From: Deltaproteobacteria bacterium
GTDB taxonomy: Bacteria; Desulfobacterota; Desulfobulbia; Desulfobulbales; Desulfocapsaceae
Direction: 5' to 3'
NCBI GenBank assembly: GCA_021779275.1
Contig: JAJYAX010000017.1
Coordinates: 1-10,685, forward strand
Length of the DNA stretch: 10,685 nt
Part shown: positions 1 through 6,872 of the stretch, in pieces
Layout: every line of letters begins with the position of its first letter
Numbering within the stretch: the first letter of the stretch is position 1
The notes under the pieces: model-generated
What the model was told of the DNA's origin: nothing
Database searches by the model: none
The model's input: only the letters and a program-made list of their open reading frames with translations
Program-made: the position numbers and the translations under genes

Positions 1-1310
1 TATCGAGAGCAGCTTTCCCCTGGGTTATCAAGGGGAGGATTGTAATATCCGAAACGAAGGAAGGAGAATTGGTCTTTTAATTTCTGCAACCATGTGCGCA
101 TGCCAAGACATTTCTCCTTCGTCGGATGACGCAAGGTCGTGAGGTACCATTCGGGATCCATATTCAGATTCCGGAGTTGGATCAGATCGGGCCTGCATGT
201 GGTCAGCAACTCGGTGAGGGCCGTATATTCATTTTCCGAGTCGGTTACTCCGGGGAGGATGAAATAGTTGAGCGAGACAAACTTGCCGCTGCCTTTCATG
301 ACCTTGATGGATTCCAGGACATCGGCAAAAACATAATTAACCGGTTGGTAATACCGCGTATAATACTGCGGTTGAGCCGAATTGAGGCTGACCCGCAGGC
401 TGTCAAGTCCCGCATGCGCCAGCCGTGCTACTGCCTCCGGCAGGCTGGAGTTGGAGTTCAGGTTGATGGTCCCTCTGCTGGTTTTCTTCCGGATCTTTCG
501 AATTGCTTTTTCAATGGTTTCCGCTTGCAGCAGCGGTTCTCCTTCACATCCCTGGCCGAAGCTGACGATGGCTCTTTCGGCCTTCTCCAGGTGGGGTACG
601 GCTATCTCTTCGATCTCGCCCGGGGTGGGAACAAAGCCGATACGATCCTGAGTGGACCGGCAGCATCCGGAGGTCTGCAGAGAGATGCAGCCCACGCAAC
701 GGGCGTTACAGGAGGGTGATGTGGGGATCGGGGCCTCCCAGCGGCCCAGAAAGTAATTGCGCGCCGCCGGACAGCCGTAGGTCAAACAGCACTTTCCCAG
801 ATGTTGGATTAACCGGTTGCTCTTGAATCCGGCCAGCTTTTTCTTGGTTTCTCTGGTAATGAAGGCCTGTTTGAACTGAGAAAAGTCCTGCCTCCTGTCG
901 ATGTCACTGCGGAAGGCGGCCACCCAGAAACGGTCTCTATGCCAGCCGACAGCAGTATAGGCGAAGAGCGGCAGCACCGGGGCGTTTTTACCGGATGTCT
1001 GGTAGGCAGTGCTGAGGATGGCGGTATGGGCAGGGGCCATGAAGGCGGCGACGGCCTGGACCGTTTCTCCCGGCGCATACGGGTGGTCTCGCACCACCAG
1101 CGGCTCTCGACTGCCCGGGTCGCAACCAATCGGAAGCCGGTCGGGCAGGACAAAAAGCTCACTGCCTTCCGGAAGAGGGATGAGGTCTTGTAATTCTGGC
1201 TGAAGGAATCGACCATTGCTCCTGCCGGCCATGGTCAATGAGGAAAAATCAGAAATATTCCCGTCCCTGTCTGCAACGACTAGCGATGGGATTGTCTCGG
1301 GATGAAGCAC
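1..1310 (-). CDS. Radical SAM protein with long N-terminal extension (C-terminus outside window)
   Basis: A minus-strand frame stays open from a GTG at 1310 to the left edge, giving about 436 residues without a stop. The radical SAM 4Fe-4S motif CxxxCxxC is C201-NAR-C205-VG-C208. A GCEGEPLL segment at about 254-261 matches the SAM-binding 'GGEP' position. Later strand-like segments (RVSLNSAQ, VSLNYFILPGVTD, LIQLRNLN) fit the partial TIM barrel of the superfamily. About 200 residues precede the motif. That part begins with VVADRDGNI and carries C174, C175 and C180; C216/C217 follow the motif, so a second metal site is possible. The GTG start shares its G with the TAG stop of the upstream gene (TAGTG), which suggests translational coupling. 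The only nearby ATG, at 1232, would remove 26 residues and has no visible ribosome binding site. Superfamily membership is clear. The substrate is unknown and I do not assign a named enzyme. Confidence 0.88.
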   Translation of the reverse strand, partial: MLHPETIPSLVVADRDGNISDFSSLTMAGRSNGRFLQPELQDLIPLPEGSELFVLPDRLPIGCDPGSREPLVVRDHPYAPGETVQAVAAFMAPAHTAILSTAYQTSGKNAPVLPLFAYTAVGWHRDRFWVAAFRSDIDRRQDFSQFKQAFITRETKKKLAGFKSNRLIQHLGKCCLTYGCPAARNYFLGRWEAPIPTSPSCNARCVGCISLQTSGCCRSTQDRIGFVPTPGEIEEIAVPHLEKAERAIVSFGQGCEGEPLLQAETIEKAIRKIRKKTSRGTINLNSNSSLPEAVARLAHAGLDSLRVSLNSAQPQYYTRYYQPVNYVFADVLESIKVMKGSGKFVSLNYFILPGVTDSENEYTALTELLTTCRPDLIQLRNLNMDPEWYLTTLRHPTKEKCLGMRTWLQKLKDQFSFLRFGYYNPPLDNPGESCSR

Positions 1311-1732
1311 TATGGTCTGAGTATCTTCAGGATGGAATCAACGGCGCGGTAGATGTCCAGATCTTCACCAAAAATATCCTGAACATCCGAATGGTTGATT
1401 AAGTCCTCGATAATGAACTGTGTAAAGTAAAGGCTGATGACATTCGGGTCCGGCACCAGGGTGCGGATCGGCGCCAGCTTCATCTGCAGTTCGAATTCTT
1501 CCAAAAATCCAATCTTCTTCAACTGGTTTTCAAAGGTCTCCTGGATGTTCGTTATTGACGTGGTCTCGAGAATTTCCCGGTCAAGGAGACGTTGTACCAG
1601 CTTGACGGACAAGGACTCGGCGTTCTCTTTGGCATGAGTGAACATCTGTTTCCGCTCCTGTTCGCGCTTGCGGTCAATGGCTCGAATGGTTTTATCGGTA
1701 GTGCGGTTTGGGCTGATGTGTATTTTGGCCAT
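1310..1732 (-). CDS. Conserved-looking hypothetical protein, about 140 aa
   Basis: I do not recognise this protein. It starts MAKIHISPNR and has a charged, Lys/Arg/Glu-rich helical N-terminal third (about residues 10-45) that could form a coiled coil. A mixed hydrophobic-acidic C-terminal half follows, ending in an amphipathic helix (about 125-140). There is no signal peptide, membrane segment, cysteine cluster or catalytic motif. Two in-frame ATGs exist, at 1744 and 1732. I prefer 1732 because GGAG lies six bases upstream of it; the 1744 start adds MEIF. The stop overlaps the GTG of the radical SAM gene by one base, so the two are very likely co-translated and perhaps functionally paired. 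A gap of about 100 bases separates it from the phosphorylase gene upstream, without a convincing terminator between them. Confidence 0.7.
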   Translation of the reverse strand: MAKIHISPNRTTDKTIRAIDRKREQERKQMFTHAKENAESLSVKLVQRLLDREILETTSITNIQETFENQLKKIGFLEEFELQMKLAPIRTLVPDPNVISLYFTQFIIEDLINHSDVQDIFGEDLDIYRAVDSILKILRP

Positions 1733-1840
1733 GAAAATCTCCATATAATCCCCATTGTTCCGCAGAAAGGAAAATGGGTTGAAACATCTCGTTAGTGAAG
1801 TGGGACTGCTAATTGATTCCCGGTATCTTATACTGAAATA

Positions 1841-4042
1841 TCAAGAATCACTACTGTAAAGTTGGGCGAAGGACTGCATTTTGGTTTTTATCTCCGCCGG
1901 AAGCTGCAGGTCGTATTTTTTCAGATATTCGGCGGCCATCCTGTGGGTGTTGAATATGGGGATATTTCTGCAAAGATTCATAATGCCTTTATCCAGAAAG
2001 GCCGAGTGCGTCCGGTCACGATAAAAATCCTCCAGCACGGAAGGGAGCAGATTATAAAAGGAGTTCGAGTCTTCCTTGTAGAGAAGTTCCTCTCTTGATT
2101 CGCTGAGATTTTCGATGCTTACATTTCCTTCATGGCCGAACTTCCAGCCGGTTTCCCCATTATGATGCCCTTCGGCCCACCAGCCGTCCATGATGGAAAT
2201 GTTCGGGACACCGTTCATTGCGGCCTTCATGCCGCTTGTCCCTGAGGCCTCCAACGGCCGTTTAGGGCTGTTGAGCCAGGCATGTACGCCGGCGACCAGC
2301 ATCTTGGCAATCGCCATGTCGTAGTTAGGGATAAAGATGAGGTTGGCCAGTCCTTTGCTTTTTTTATGCAGCTCTTCCTGGTGCCCGAGGATAAGTCTGA
2401 TAACGGTTTTGCCCGGTTCGTCGGCCGGATGCGCCTTGCCGGCAAAGAAAAAATTGACCGGCCAGTTGTTCGATACGAAAATATCAGCCAATTTGTCAAT
2501 GTCATGAAAAATTAAATCGGCACGCTTGTATGTTGAAAAACGTCTGGCAAACCCGATGGTGAAAATATCCGGATTGAGTTTCGTGATATGATCAATAAGA
2601 GAAGAATAATAATTGGGCGGGTCTATCCAGGTCTGGGTCATCTGGGATCGATGTTGCCGGAGCATGGTGTTGACAAAATCGAAAAGGATGTGGGTATCCT
2701 TCCTCCAGGCATCCAGGAGGGCTGAACGAAACTCCTGGTTGTTTTTCAGCTGCGCGACGGTCTTGAAGACTCCGGGATCCTGCCGCCATCCCTGCAGTTC
2801 CGGAATTGTATCGAAGACAGCTGCACGGGCATCGCTGATCCAGGTTAGATGATGCACCCCATTGGTGATTGCGGTAATTTTATCTGCGAATTGCGGGAAT
2901 TGTTTATGGGTAACATCTCGATGCAATCGGCTGACGCTGTTGGCCGAACGGTTCACCTGCATGGCAAAATTGGTAAAGTTGTAGGTGTGCGGATTATCAT
3001 CGTCCCTGGCAAGCAGGTCCAGGATGCGTTGACATGATTTGTGGCTGATGCCCGCATAGAGGGACTTGTCAAAACGATCATGGCCTGCCTTGACCGGGGT
3101 GTGGATGGTATAGACGATCCGTTGGGCCACTGTAGACGCCGCCGTCAGGATCTGGGCGTTGGTTGCGCATGCAAGGTCGTTGGCTTTGAGGGTCCTGTAG
3201 AGTTCTTCCGCAATCAGCTGCATGGCCACAACGACGCCATGCTGTTCGTTCAGGTGAAAGGTCCTGGATGTAATACCCAGGGCCTGCAGGACCGGAAGGA
3301 TGCCGGTGCCGAGCATCCGGCGTTGCAGGGCCTTGACCATCGAGGACTCGGAGTCGTAGAGTTGCTTGGCTGCGTTTCTGATCAAGGCCGGGGTCTCGGG
3401 GAGAAAAAAATCGAGGAGGAGTTCGGGGATAAAAAAATCAAGCGCTTCACTTACCTCGATCTTCATCCACACCTGGGCGGTGGCTACAGTCTCCTGGTCG
3501 TATTCATTGAGAAAGGGGACCTCAATATGGAGCGGTTTCTCCGGCTGTTGAGGATCCCGGAGGAGATAAAGGCCCGGGGTGTCTTCCGGGTTCCAGTCGA
3601 CTCTCTGCGAAAGTTGTCCGAGTTGAGAGTCGACAATCTGGGAAAAATATCCATGCCGATAGAGAAGACTGACAGCAACTACGGGTAGGTGACAGTCGGC
3701 AAAACTCTTTAATGTATCACCGGCCAGGATTCCCAGGCCTCCGCTGTAATTGGGAATTTTTCCCGGACCGTAAAAGATTTTTTTCAGGAAACCCTGGATG
3801 TTGCTCTGTGATGATTCCGTCACCTGAAGATCGCGCAATTTTTTTGCGAGCGGGCTATACACATCGGGATCCGCACCGATCTCCATCGAGATATAGGCCA
3901 CTGAATTGCCTTCCTTTTCTGTAAGATTTCTCCAGACAAGATCCTGGACCTCTTGAGAGATTCCAAAAAAATTGCCGAAGTCACTACTGGAGAGCATTTG
4001 AGAGAGGGATGTCTCTAAGGGCATGGTTGCATCGCGTTGCAT
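1841..4042 (-). CDS. glgP: Alpha-glucan (glycogen/maltodextrin) phosphorylase, GlgP family
   Basis: This is a PLP-dependent glycosyltransferase family 35 enzyme that releases glucose-1-phosphate from alpha-1,4-glucan in the cytoplasm. At 733 residues it resembles the compact bacterial 'alpha-glucan family phosphorylases' rather than the roughly 800-residue E. coli GlgP/MalP type. Visible family segments, in order, are VAYISMEIG (48-56), YSGGLGILAGD (99-109), HLNEQHG (263-269), HTPVKAGHDRF (314-324), ITNGVHH (392-398), GFARRFSTYKRADL (497-510) and GKAHPADEPGK (535-545). EASGTSGMKAAMNG (598-611) has K606 in the position of the PLP-binding lysine, and DGWWAEG (619-625) follows. An in-frame TAA lies just upstream. 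The first ATG (4042) and a second (4024) are both possible; neither has a clear Shine-Dalgarno sequence. It is transcribed away from pal, with no other glycogen gene in view. It may be co-transcribed with the downstream unknown and radical SAM genes. Confidence 0.95.
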   Translation of the reverse strand: MQRDATMPLETSLSQMLSSSDFGNFFGISQEVQDLVWRNLTEKEGNSVAYISMEIGADPDVYSPLAKKLRDLQVTESSQSNIQGFLKKIFYGPGKIPNYSGGLGILAGDTLKSFADCHLPVVAVSLLYRHGYFSQIVDSQLGQLSQRVDWNPEDTPGLYLLRDPQQPEKPLHIEVPFLNEYDQETVATAQVWMKIEVSEALDFFIPELLLDFFLPETPALIRNAAKQLYDSESSMVKALQRRMLGTGILPVLQALGITSRTFHLNEQHGVVVAMQLIAEELYRTLKANDLACATNAQILTAASTVAQRIVYTIHTPVKAGHDRFDKSLYAGISHKSCQRILDLLARDDDNPHTYNFTNFAMQVNRSANSVSRLHRDVTHKQFPQFADKITAITNGVHHLTWISDARAAVFDTIPELQGWRQDPGVFKTVAQLKNNQEFRSALLDAWRKDTHILFDFVNTMLRQHRSQMTQTWIDPPNYYSSLIDHITKLNPDIFTIGFARRFSTYKRADLIFHDIDKLADIFVSNNWPVNFFFAGKAHPADEPGKTVIRLILGHQEELHKKSKGLANLIFIPNYDMAIAKMLVAGVHAWLNSPKRPLEASGTSGMKAAMNGVPNISIMDGWWAEGHHNGETGWKFGHEGNVSIENLSESREELLYKEDSNSFYNLLPSVLEDFYRDRTHSAFLDKGIMNLCRNIPIFNTHRMAAEYLKKYDLQLPAEIKTKMQSFAQLYSSDS

Positions 4043-4115
4043 TGTGATATCTTGAGAGGCTGAAGTTTAATCTTTTGATAAAAAGAGCAGTCCATTTCCA
4101 GGCAGAGGGCCAATT

Positions 4116-4144
4116 CTTGTATCGGATAGTATATAATATGTCAA
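4116..4144 (-). promoter_or_regulatory. Candidate sigma70 promoter for glgP
   Basis: On the minus strand a perfect -35 box TTGACA (4144-4139) is followed after 17 bases by TACAAG (4121-4116), which matches four of six -10 positions. It would give a leader of roughly 65-70 nt before the glgP ATG. The -35 and spacing are good, but the -10 is mediocre. Confidence 0.35.
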
Positions 4145-4175
4145 TGAAGCCCTTTGTGTATACCTCATTTTTGTA

Positions 4176-4204
4176 TTGACTGTCTTGCCTGAAAGAAATA
4201 ACAT
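4176..4204 (+). promoter_or_regulatory. Candidate sigma70 promoter for pal
   Basis: On the plus strand TTGACT (4176-4181) and TAACAT (4199-4204) are separated by 17 bases and match the consensus at five and four of six positions. Transcription from here would include the short ORF and hairpin at 4269-4331 in the pal leader, which would be about 150 nt long. No better promoter lies between the hairpin and pal. Confidence 0.3.
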
Positions 4205-4268
4205 TCAATTTCAAACAATTTTCCTTTTTTCTTTTAGTTTTTTTGGTTATATAGTCTTACCTAGAGAC

Positions 4269-4331
4269 ATGAAGGTGCTCATGGCGAAAGCGATAGGGAT
4301 GATGGGTATCATTCCAGCTTTTTTTTTTTAA
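4269..4331 (+). CDS. Possible 20-codon leader peptide upstream of pal
   Basis: ATG at 4269 opens a 20-codon frame ending at TAA 4329-4331. The product starts MKVLMAKAIG, is hydrophobic, contains four methionines, and ends in three phenylalanine codons formed by the T tract. Only a weak purine stretch (AGAGA) precedes the ATG. The frame lies wholly over the terminator-like hairpin, 32 bases before the pal ATG. It may be a chance ORF or a leader peptide; the sequence alone cannot decide. Confidence 0.25.
   Translation: MKVLMAKAIGMMGIIPAFFF
4287..4329 (+). terminator. Terminator-like hairpin and T11 tract in the pal leader
   Basis: GGGATGAT (4296-4303) pairs with ATCATTCC (4308-4315) around a GGGT loop, with one G-T pair. 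An outer arm AAAGC (4287-4291) can pair with GCTTT (4317-4321) across a small internal loop. Eleven T residues run from 4319 to 4329. This has the architecture of an intrinsic terminator, yet it sits upstream of pal with no complete gene of normal size before it on this strand. It is therefore either an attenuator or the end of a short transcript. Confidence 0.45.
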
Positions 4332-4363
4332 TTGTACATAATGAAGAATAGGAGGTTTTTGCA

Positions 4364-4867
4364 ATGGTTATCAAAAAACAGGCATTTTTGGTGGCCCTCA
4401 TGGGGCTTTCACTCTTGGCATTCTCCGGTTGTGCTACCGAAAGTAGCGACACTGGTATGAAAAACAGCACAGCCATGGGACCGTCAGAGTCATTGGATTC
4501 CAAACCTCTTGGGGTTATGGAAGGCCGTACTTCTCCCGGCATGGTTCCGCTCTATTTTGATTTTGACAAATCAAATGTCCGGAAAGATCAGGTTGCCGGT
4601 ATGCAGACAAATGCAGCTTTCATAAAGAAAAATGCTGGCATGGAGATCCGGATCGAAGGCAACTGTGATCCTCGCGGCACCAATGAGTACAACATGGCTC
4701 TCGGAGAGCGTCGTGCTCTCGCTGCTAAAAAATATCTGGTTAATTTGGGTATTAAAAAGGCAAGCCTCACAACCATCAGCTATGGCGAAGAGCGTATTCT
4801 GGTGCAGGGTGACGATGAAGCTGCATATGCCCAGAATAGACGTGATGATTTTGTTATCGCAAAATAA
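4364..4867 (+). CDS. pal: Pal-like OmpA-family lipoprotein
   Basis: This is a peptidoglycan-associated lipoprotein that would tether the outer membrane to peptidoglycan, normally with the Tol system. Residues 1-22 are a lipoprotein signal peptide (Lys-rich start, hydrophobic core, FSG-C23 lipobox). A short Ser/Thr/Pro linker spans about 24-58, and an OmpA-like domain fills the rest. Family segments seen are LYFDFDKSNV, IEGNCDPRGTNEYNMALGERRA, SYGEER and the C-terminal NRRDDFVI. The usual EGHxDxRGT appears here as EGNCDPRGT (His to Asn), and NRR is followed by Asp. At 167 residues the size is normal. AGGAGG lies about eight bases before the ATG. The neighbour ompH/skp follows after about 58 bases and is probably co-transcribed. 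tolB is not adjacent in this window. Confidence 0.92.
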   Translation: MVIKKQAFLVALMGLSLLAFSGCATESSDTGMKNSTAMGPSESLDSKPLGVMEGRTSPGMVPLYFDFDKSNVRKDQVAGMQTNAAFIKKNAGMEIRIEGNCDPRGTNEYNMALGERRALAAKKYLVNLGIKKASLTTISYGEERILVQGDDEAAYAQNRRDDFVIAK

Positions 4868-4925
4868 TATTTCTTGATTGCCGAACAACGGGCATCTTTG
4901 AACTGTTTCTAATGAGTGGGAGAAC

Positions 4926-5474
4926 ATGATGGTTGGTAAGAGAATAATGCTGCTTGGTGTGCTCTGCTTCTGCATGAGCCTGTGGCTTTTTCAGGCTGGT
5001 GCCGCCAAGGCTGCGGAGACCAAGATTGGTGTTATGAATGGCCAGAAAGTCATCTGGACTTGTGCCGCTGGTGCAAAAGCCAAGGTCAAGCTTGAAGAAA
5101 AGATGAAAGGCTTGCAGGAAAAGTTCAAGGCAGAAGAACAAGCTCTGGTTGACCTCCAAAATGAGATCGAGAAGAAGAGTTCAGCCTGGAGCAAGGAAAA
5201 GAAAGACCAGAAGGTCCAGGATTTCAATAAAAAGCGACGAGATCTGCAGACCAAGCAGGAAGAAGCCCGTACGGAAATGAACCAGCTGAAAGAAAGTGAG
5301 CTTGGTCCTATCATCAAGGCCATTCAAACTGAGCTGGAAAAATTCGGTAAAGAGCATGGGTATACTGTTATTCTTGACTCCACTACTGGTGCAGTTCCTT
5401 ATTTTGATCAGGAAGCTGTTGAGGTAAGTGAAGCCCTTATTAAAGAATTGGATAAGAGTATGGCCAAGAAATAG
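4926..5474 (+). CDS. skp: OmpH/Skp-family periplasmic chaperone
   Basis: This is a periplasmic holdase for unfolded outer-membrane proteins. Residues 1 to about 30 form a Sec signal peptide (hydrophobic core, AAKAAE cleavage region). The mature start KIGVMNGQKVIW is the family's first beta strand (compare the KIAVVD-type starts of Skp proteins). A long Lys/Glu/Gln-rich coiled coil (about 55-130) would form the tentacles, and GYTVILDSTTGAVPYFD returns to the body domain. Length 182 is normal. GGGAG (4918-4922) is spaced better for the second ATG (4929) than for the first (4926), so the protein may start at residue 2. It lies downstream of pal and is followed by a strong terminator. The family is clear, but the symbol could equally be given as ompH. 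Confidence 0.9.
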   Translation: MMVGKRIMLLGVLCFCMSLWLFQAGAAKAAETKIGVMNGQKVIWTCAAGAKAKVKLEEKMKGLQEKFKAEEQALVDLQNEIEKKSSAWSKEKKDQKVQDFNKKRRDLQTKQEEARTEMNQLKESELGPIIKAIQTELEKFGKEHGYTVILDSTTGAVPYFDQEAVEVSEALIKELDKSMAKK

Positions 5475-5477
5475 TCT

Positions 5478-5496
5478 CCGTTTTTTTTAAGAACGG
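5478..5496 (+). repeat. Small hairpin just after ompH/skp
   Basis: CCGTTTTT (5478-5485) can pair with AAGAACGG (5489-5496) around a three-T loop, with one G-T pair. It is A/T-rich and followed by a weak T stretch. It is probably minor compared with the strong terminator about 25 bases downstream. Confidence 0.25.
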
Positions 5497-5519
5497 GTGA
5501 TTGTTTTTGTTACACCGAA

Positions 5520-5567
5520 GAAAAACGATGCAGGGGGCGGATGCCTTCAGCATCGTTTTTCTTTTTT
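5520..5567 (+). terminator. Strong intrinsic terminator after ompH/skp
   Basis: GAAAAACGATGC (5520-5531) pairs perfectly with GCATCGTTTTTC (5550-5561), a 12-bp stem. An 18-base GC-rich loop can fold further. The stem is followed by CTTTTTT. The A-rich 5' side means it could also act on the opposite strand. It separates the pal–ompH pair from the yicC group. Confidence 0.85.
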
Positions 5568-5632
5568 AAAGATATCCGGTTTTGCCGGTGGCTCACGCCG
5601 GTTAAAGCCTTGCGCGTAGTTACGAGGAAAAG

Positions 5633-6514
5633 ATGCCCATTAAGAGTATGACAGGTTTCGGCCGCAGTGAGATTCAGGCGGGGAACAGGGTCTGGACGAC
5701 CGAATTGCGATGTGTCAATAATCGTTTCCTGGAATTGAAGATCAAACTTCCCAAAGGATATTGCGTTCTGGAGGACAGGATCCGGAAATTGGTGGCCACA
5801 TATCTGCAGCGGGGCAGGGTCGATCTTATGATCAACGTCAGTGGAGATTTCTCCGATCTGATGCAGGTCAATGTGAATATCGAACTAGCCAGGACCTATA
5901 AGAACGCCCTGGTTCAGTTGGGGCGGGAACTTTCGATCAAGGGGGATGCCGATCTTATGTTTTTGGCATCGCTTCCCGACGTTCTGGCCAGGGAGCAGAA
6001 AAATGAGGATCTGGAGAGTGTCTGGATGCTCCTTTCCCGCTCAGTTGAAGAAGCCATTGTCCACTGCGAGACCATGCGGCGGCAGGAGGGAAGCACCCTG
6101 CTTGTCGATCTGGAGGGAAGGCTGGACATTTTTTCCAAGGTCTTGGAACAGGTGGCGGATGCTGTACCCGAACTTCTGGTGCAAAGGAAGTCTCTGCTGC
6201 AGGAACGTCTGGAAAAACTCCTGGGAAACGTGCAGATCGATCCGATGCGCCTCGCTCAAGAAGTGGTTATTCTTGCTGATAAAACCGATGTCACCGAAGA
6301 GATTGTCCGGTTGCGCAGCCATATACAGCAGTTTCGTTCTTCTCTTGTGGAGGATGGGGCTGTGGGCAGAAGGCTGGATTTCCTGGTTCAGGAATTCTTA
6401 CGGGAGGTGAACACCCTGGCGTCGAAGATCAGCGATGCTCCCCTCGCCCATCTGGCCGTGGAACTGAAAGCAGAGCTTGAAAAAATGCGGGAACAGATTC
6501 AGAATATTGAATAG
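5633..6514 (+). CDS. yicC: YicC family protein (putative endoribonuclease)
   Basis: This is a full-length member of the YicC/YloC family (293 residues), whose E. coli member is reported to be an endoribonuclease linked to small-RNA turnover. The N-terminal signature SMTGFGRSE (5-13) and RCVNNRFLELKIKLP are followed by the C-terminal DUF1732-type region. That region contains TEEIVRLRSHIQQF, VGRRLDFLVQEFLREVNTLASKISD and the closing VELKAELEKMREQIQNIE. In the usual QEMNREVNT segment the second part here reads QEFLREVNT. GAGG precedes the ATG at a good distance. No promoter was recognised between the upstream terminator and this start. It heads a plus-strand group with remA, gmk and an rRNA-type methyltransferase gene. 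Confidence 0.93.
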   Translation: MPIKSMTGFGRSEIQAGNRVWTTELRCVNNRFLELKIKLPKGYCVLEDRIRKLVATYLQRGRVDLMINVSGDFSDLMQVNVNIELARTYKNALVQLGRELSIKGDADLMFLASLPDVLAREQKNEDLESVWMLLSRSVEEAIVHCETMRRQEGSTLLVDLEGRLDIFSKVLEQVADAVPELLVQRKSLLQERLEKLLGNVQIDPMRLAQEVVILADKTDVTEEIVRLRSHIQQFRSSLVEDGAVGRRLDFLVQEFLREVNTLASKISDAPLAHLAVELKAELEKMREQIQNIE

Positions 6515-6572
6515 GAAGGTACTTATAGCCCCTTGAGGGTGGAAGGTACGTAACCTTTACGGGTTTTGAGAT
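6514..6572 (+). promoter_or_regulatory. yicC–remA spacer with repeated GGAAGGTAC and alternative stems
   Basis: GGAAGGTAC occurs at 6514-6522 and again at 6541-6549. AAGGT of the second copy (6543-6547) can pair with ACCTT (6553-6557). AAGGT of the first copy could pair with the same ACCTT. The mutually exclusive stems sit just upstream of a poor remA ribosome binding site, so control of translation is possible but unproven. Confidence 0.25.
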
Positions 6573-6872
6573 ATGCAACTGCTGAATGTCGGGTTTGGAA
6601 ATACCGTGAGCGTCCATCGGATTGTGGCCGTGATCAATACAGGATCGTCACCGGCGCGGAAATTGAAAGAGTTGGCAAAGACCAACGGCAAGCTCATTGA
6701 TGTCACCGAAGGGCGGCGGACGCGATCAATCCTGGTGATGGATTCGGACCATGTTATCCTGTCATCCATTCAGCCCGATACCATCAGCCAGCGAATGCTG
6801 GCCCTGCAGACGGATACTCATCTTGCCGACTACGCGGCCCTGTTGAAAAAGGGCGGAGAGATAGCAATATGA
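6573..6872 (+). CDS. remA: RemA-like DUF370 regulatory protein
   Basis: This small protein (99 residues) is of the DUF370 family, named after Bacillus RemA, a DNA-binding activator of extracellular-matrix genes. The N-terminal [11 protein letters not shown], the central [25 protein letters not shown], and QPDTISQRM all match the family pattern. The C-terminal extension [14 protein letters not shown] is somewhat longer than in Bacillus. The start is fixed by the conserved N-terminus. It has only a weak ribosome binding site (GAG two bases from the ATG, GGG nine bases away). The stop overlaps the gmk ATG (ATGA). The yicC–remA–gmk order is common in Firmicutes and several Deltaproteobacteria. 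Its role in a Gram-negative cell is not established and should not be copied from Bacillus. Confidence 0.9.
   Translation: MQLLNVGFGNTVSVHRIVAVINTGSSPARKLKELAKTNGKLIDVTEGRRTRSILVMDSDHVILSSIQPDTISQRMLALQTDTHLADYAALLKKGGEIAI

Larger units (their letters stand above)
4043..4363. other. AT-rich divergent intergenic region between glgP and pal
   Basis: This 321-base region separates divergently transcribed glgP and pal. It is clearly more AT-rich than the flanking genes. It contains a candidate sigma70 promoter for each direction, a 20-codon ORF, a hairpin followed by eleven T residues, and the pal ribosome binding site AGGAGG at about 4350-4355. A longer minus-strand reading frame over the glgP start looks spurious. 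I see no tandem repeats and no clear operator palindrome. Confidence 0.6.

Noticed and set aside
126..719. Plus-strand 197-codon open frame
   Set aside because: It lies antisense to the radical SAM gene, whose minus-strand translation has the CxxxCxxC and GEP motifs. The plus-strand product shows no recognisable domain.
809..1216. Minus-strand 135-codon open frame
   Set aside because: It is in another frame of the same strand as the radical SAM gene; its Arg/Ser/Pro-rich composition is typical of an out-of-frame shadow.
3041..3688. Plus-strand 215-codon open frame
   Set aside because: It is antisense to glgP, whose conserved phosphorylase motifs run straight through this segment.
3984..4214. 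Minus-strand 76-codon frame overlapping the glgP start
   Set aside because: It has no ribosome binding site, no recognisable domain, overlaps glgP in another frame, and begins upstream of the best glgP promoter.
4868..4925. Possible terminator or promoter between pal and ompH/skp
   Set aside because: The only stem (TGCCG with CGGGCA) is short and bulged without a T tract, and no paired -35/-10 boxes were found, so co-transcription is simpler.
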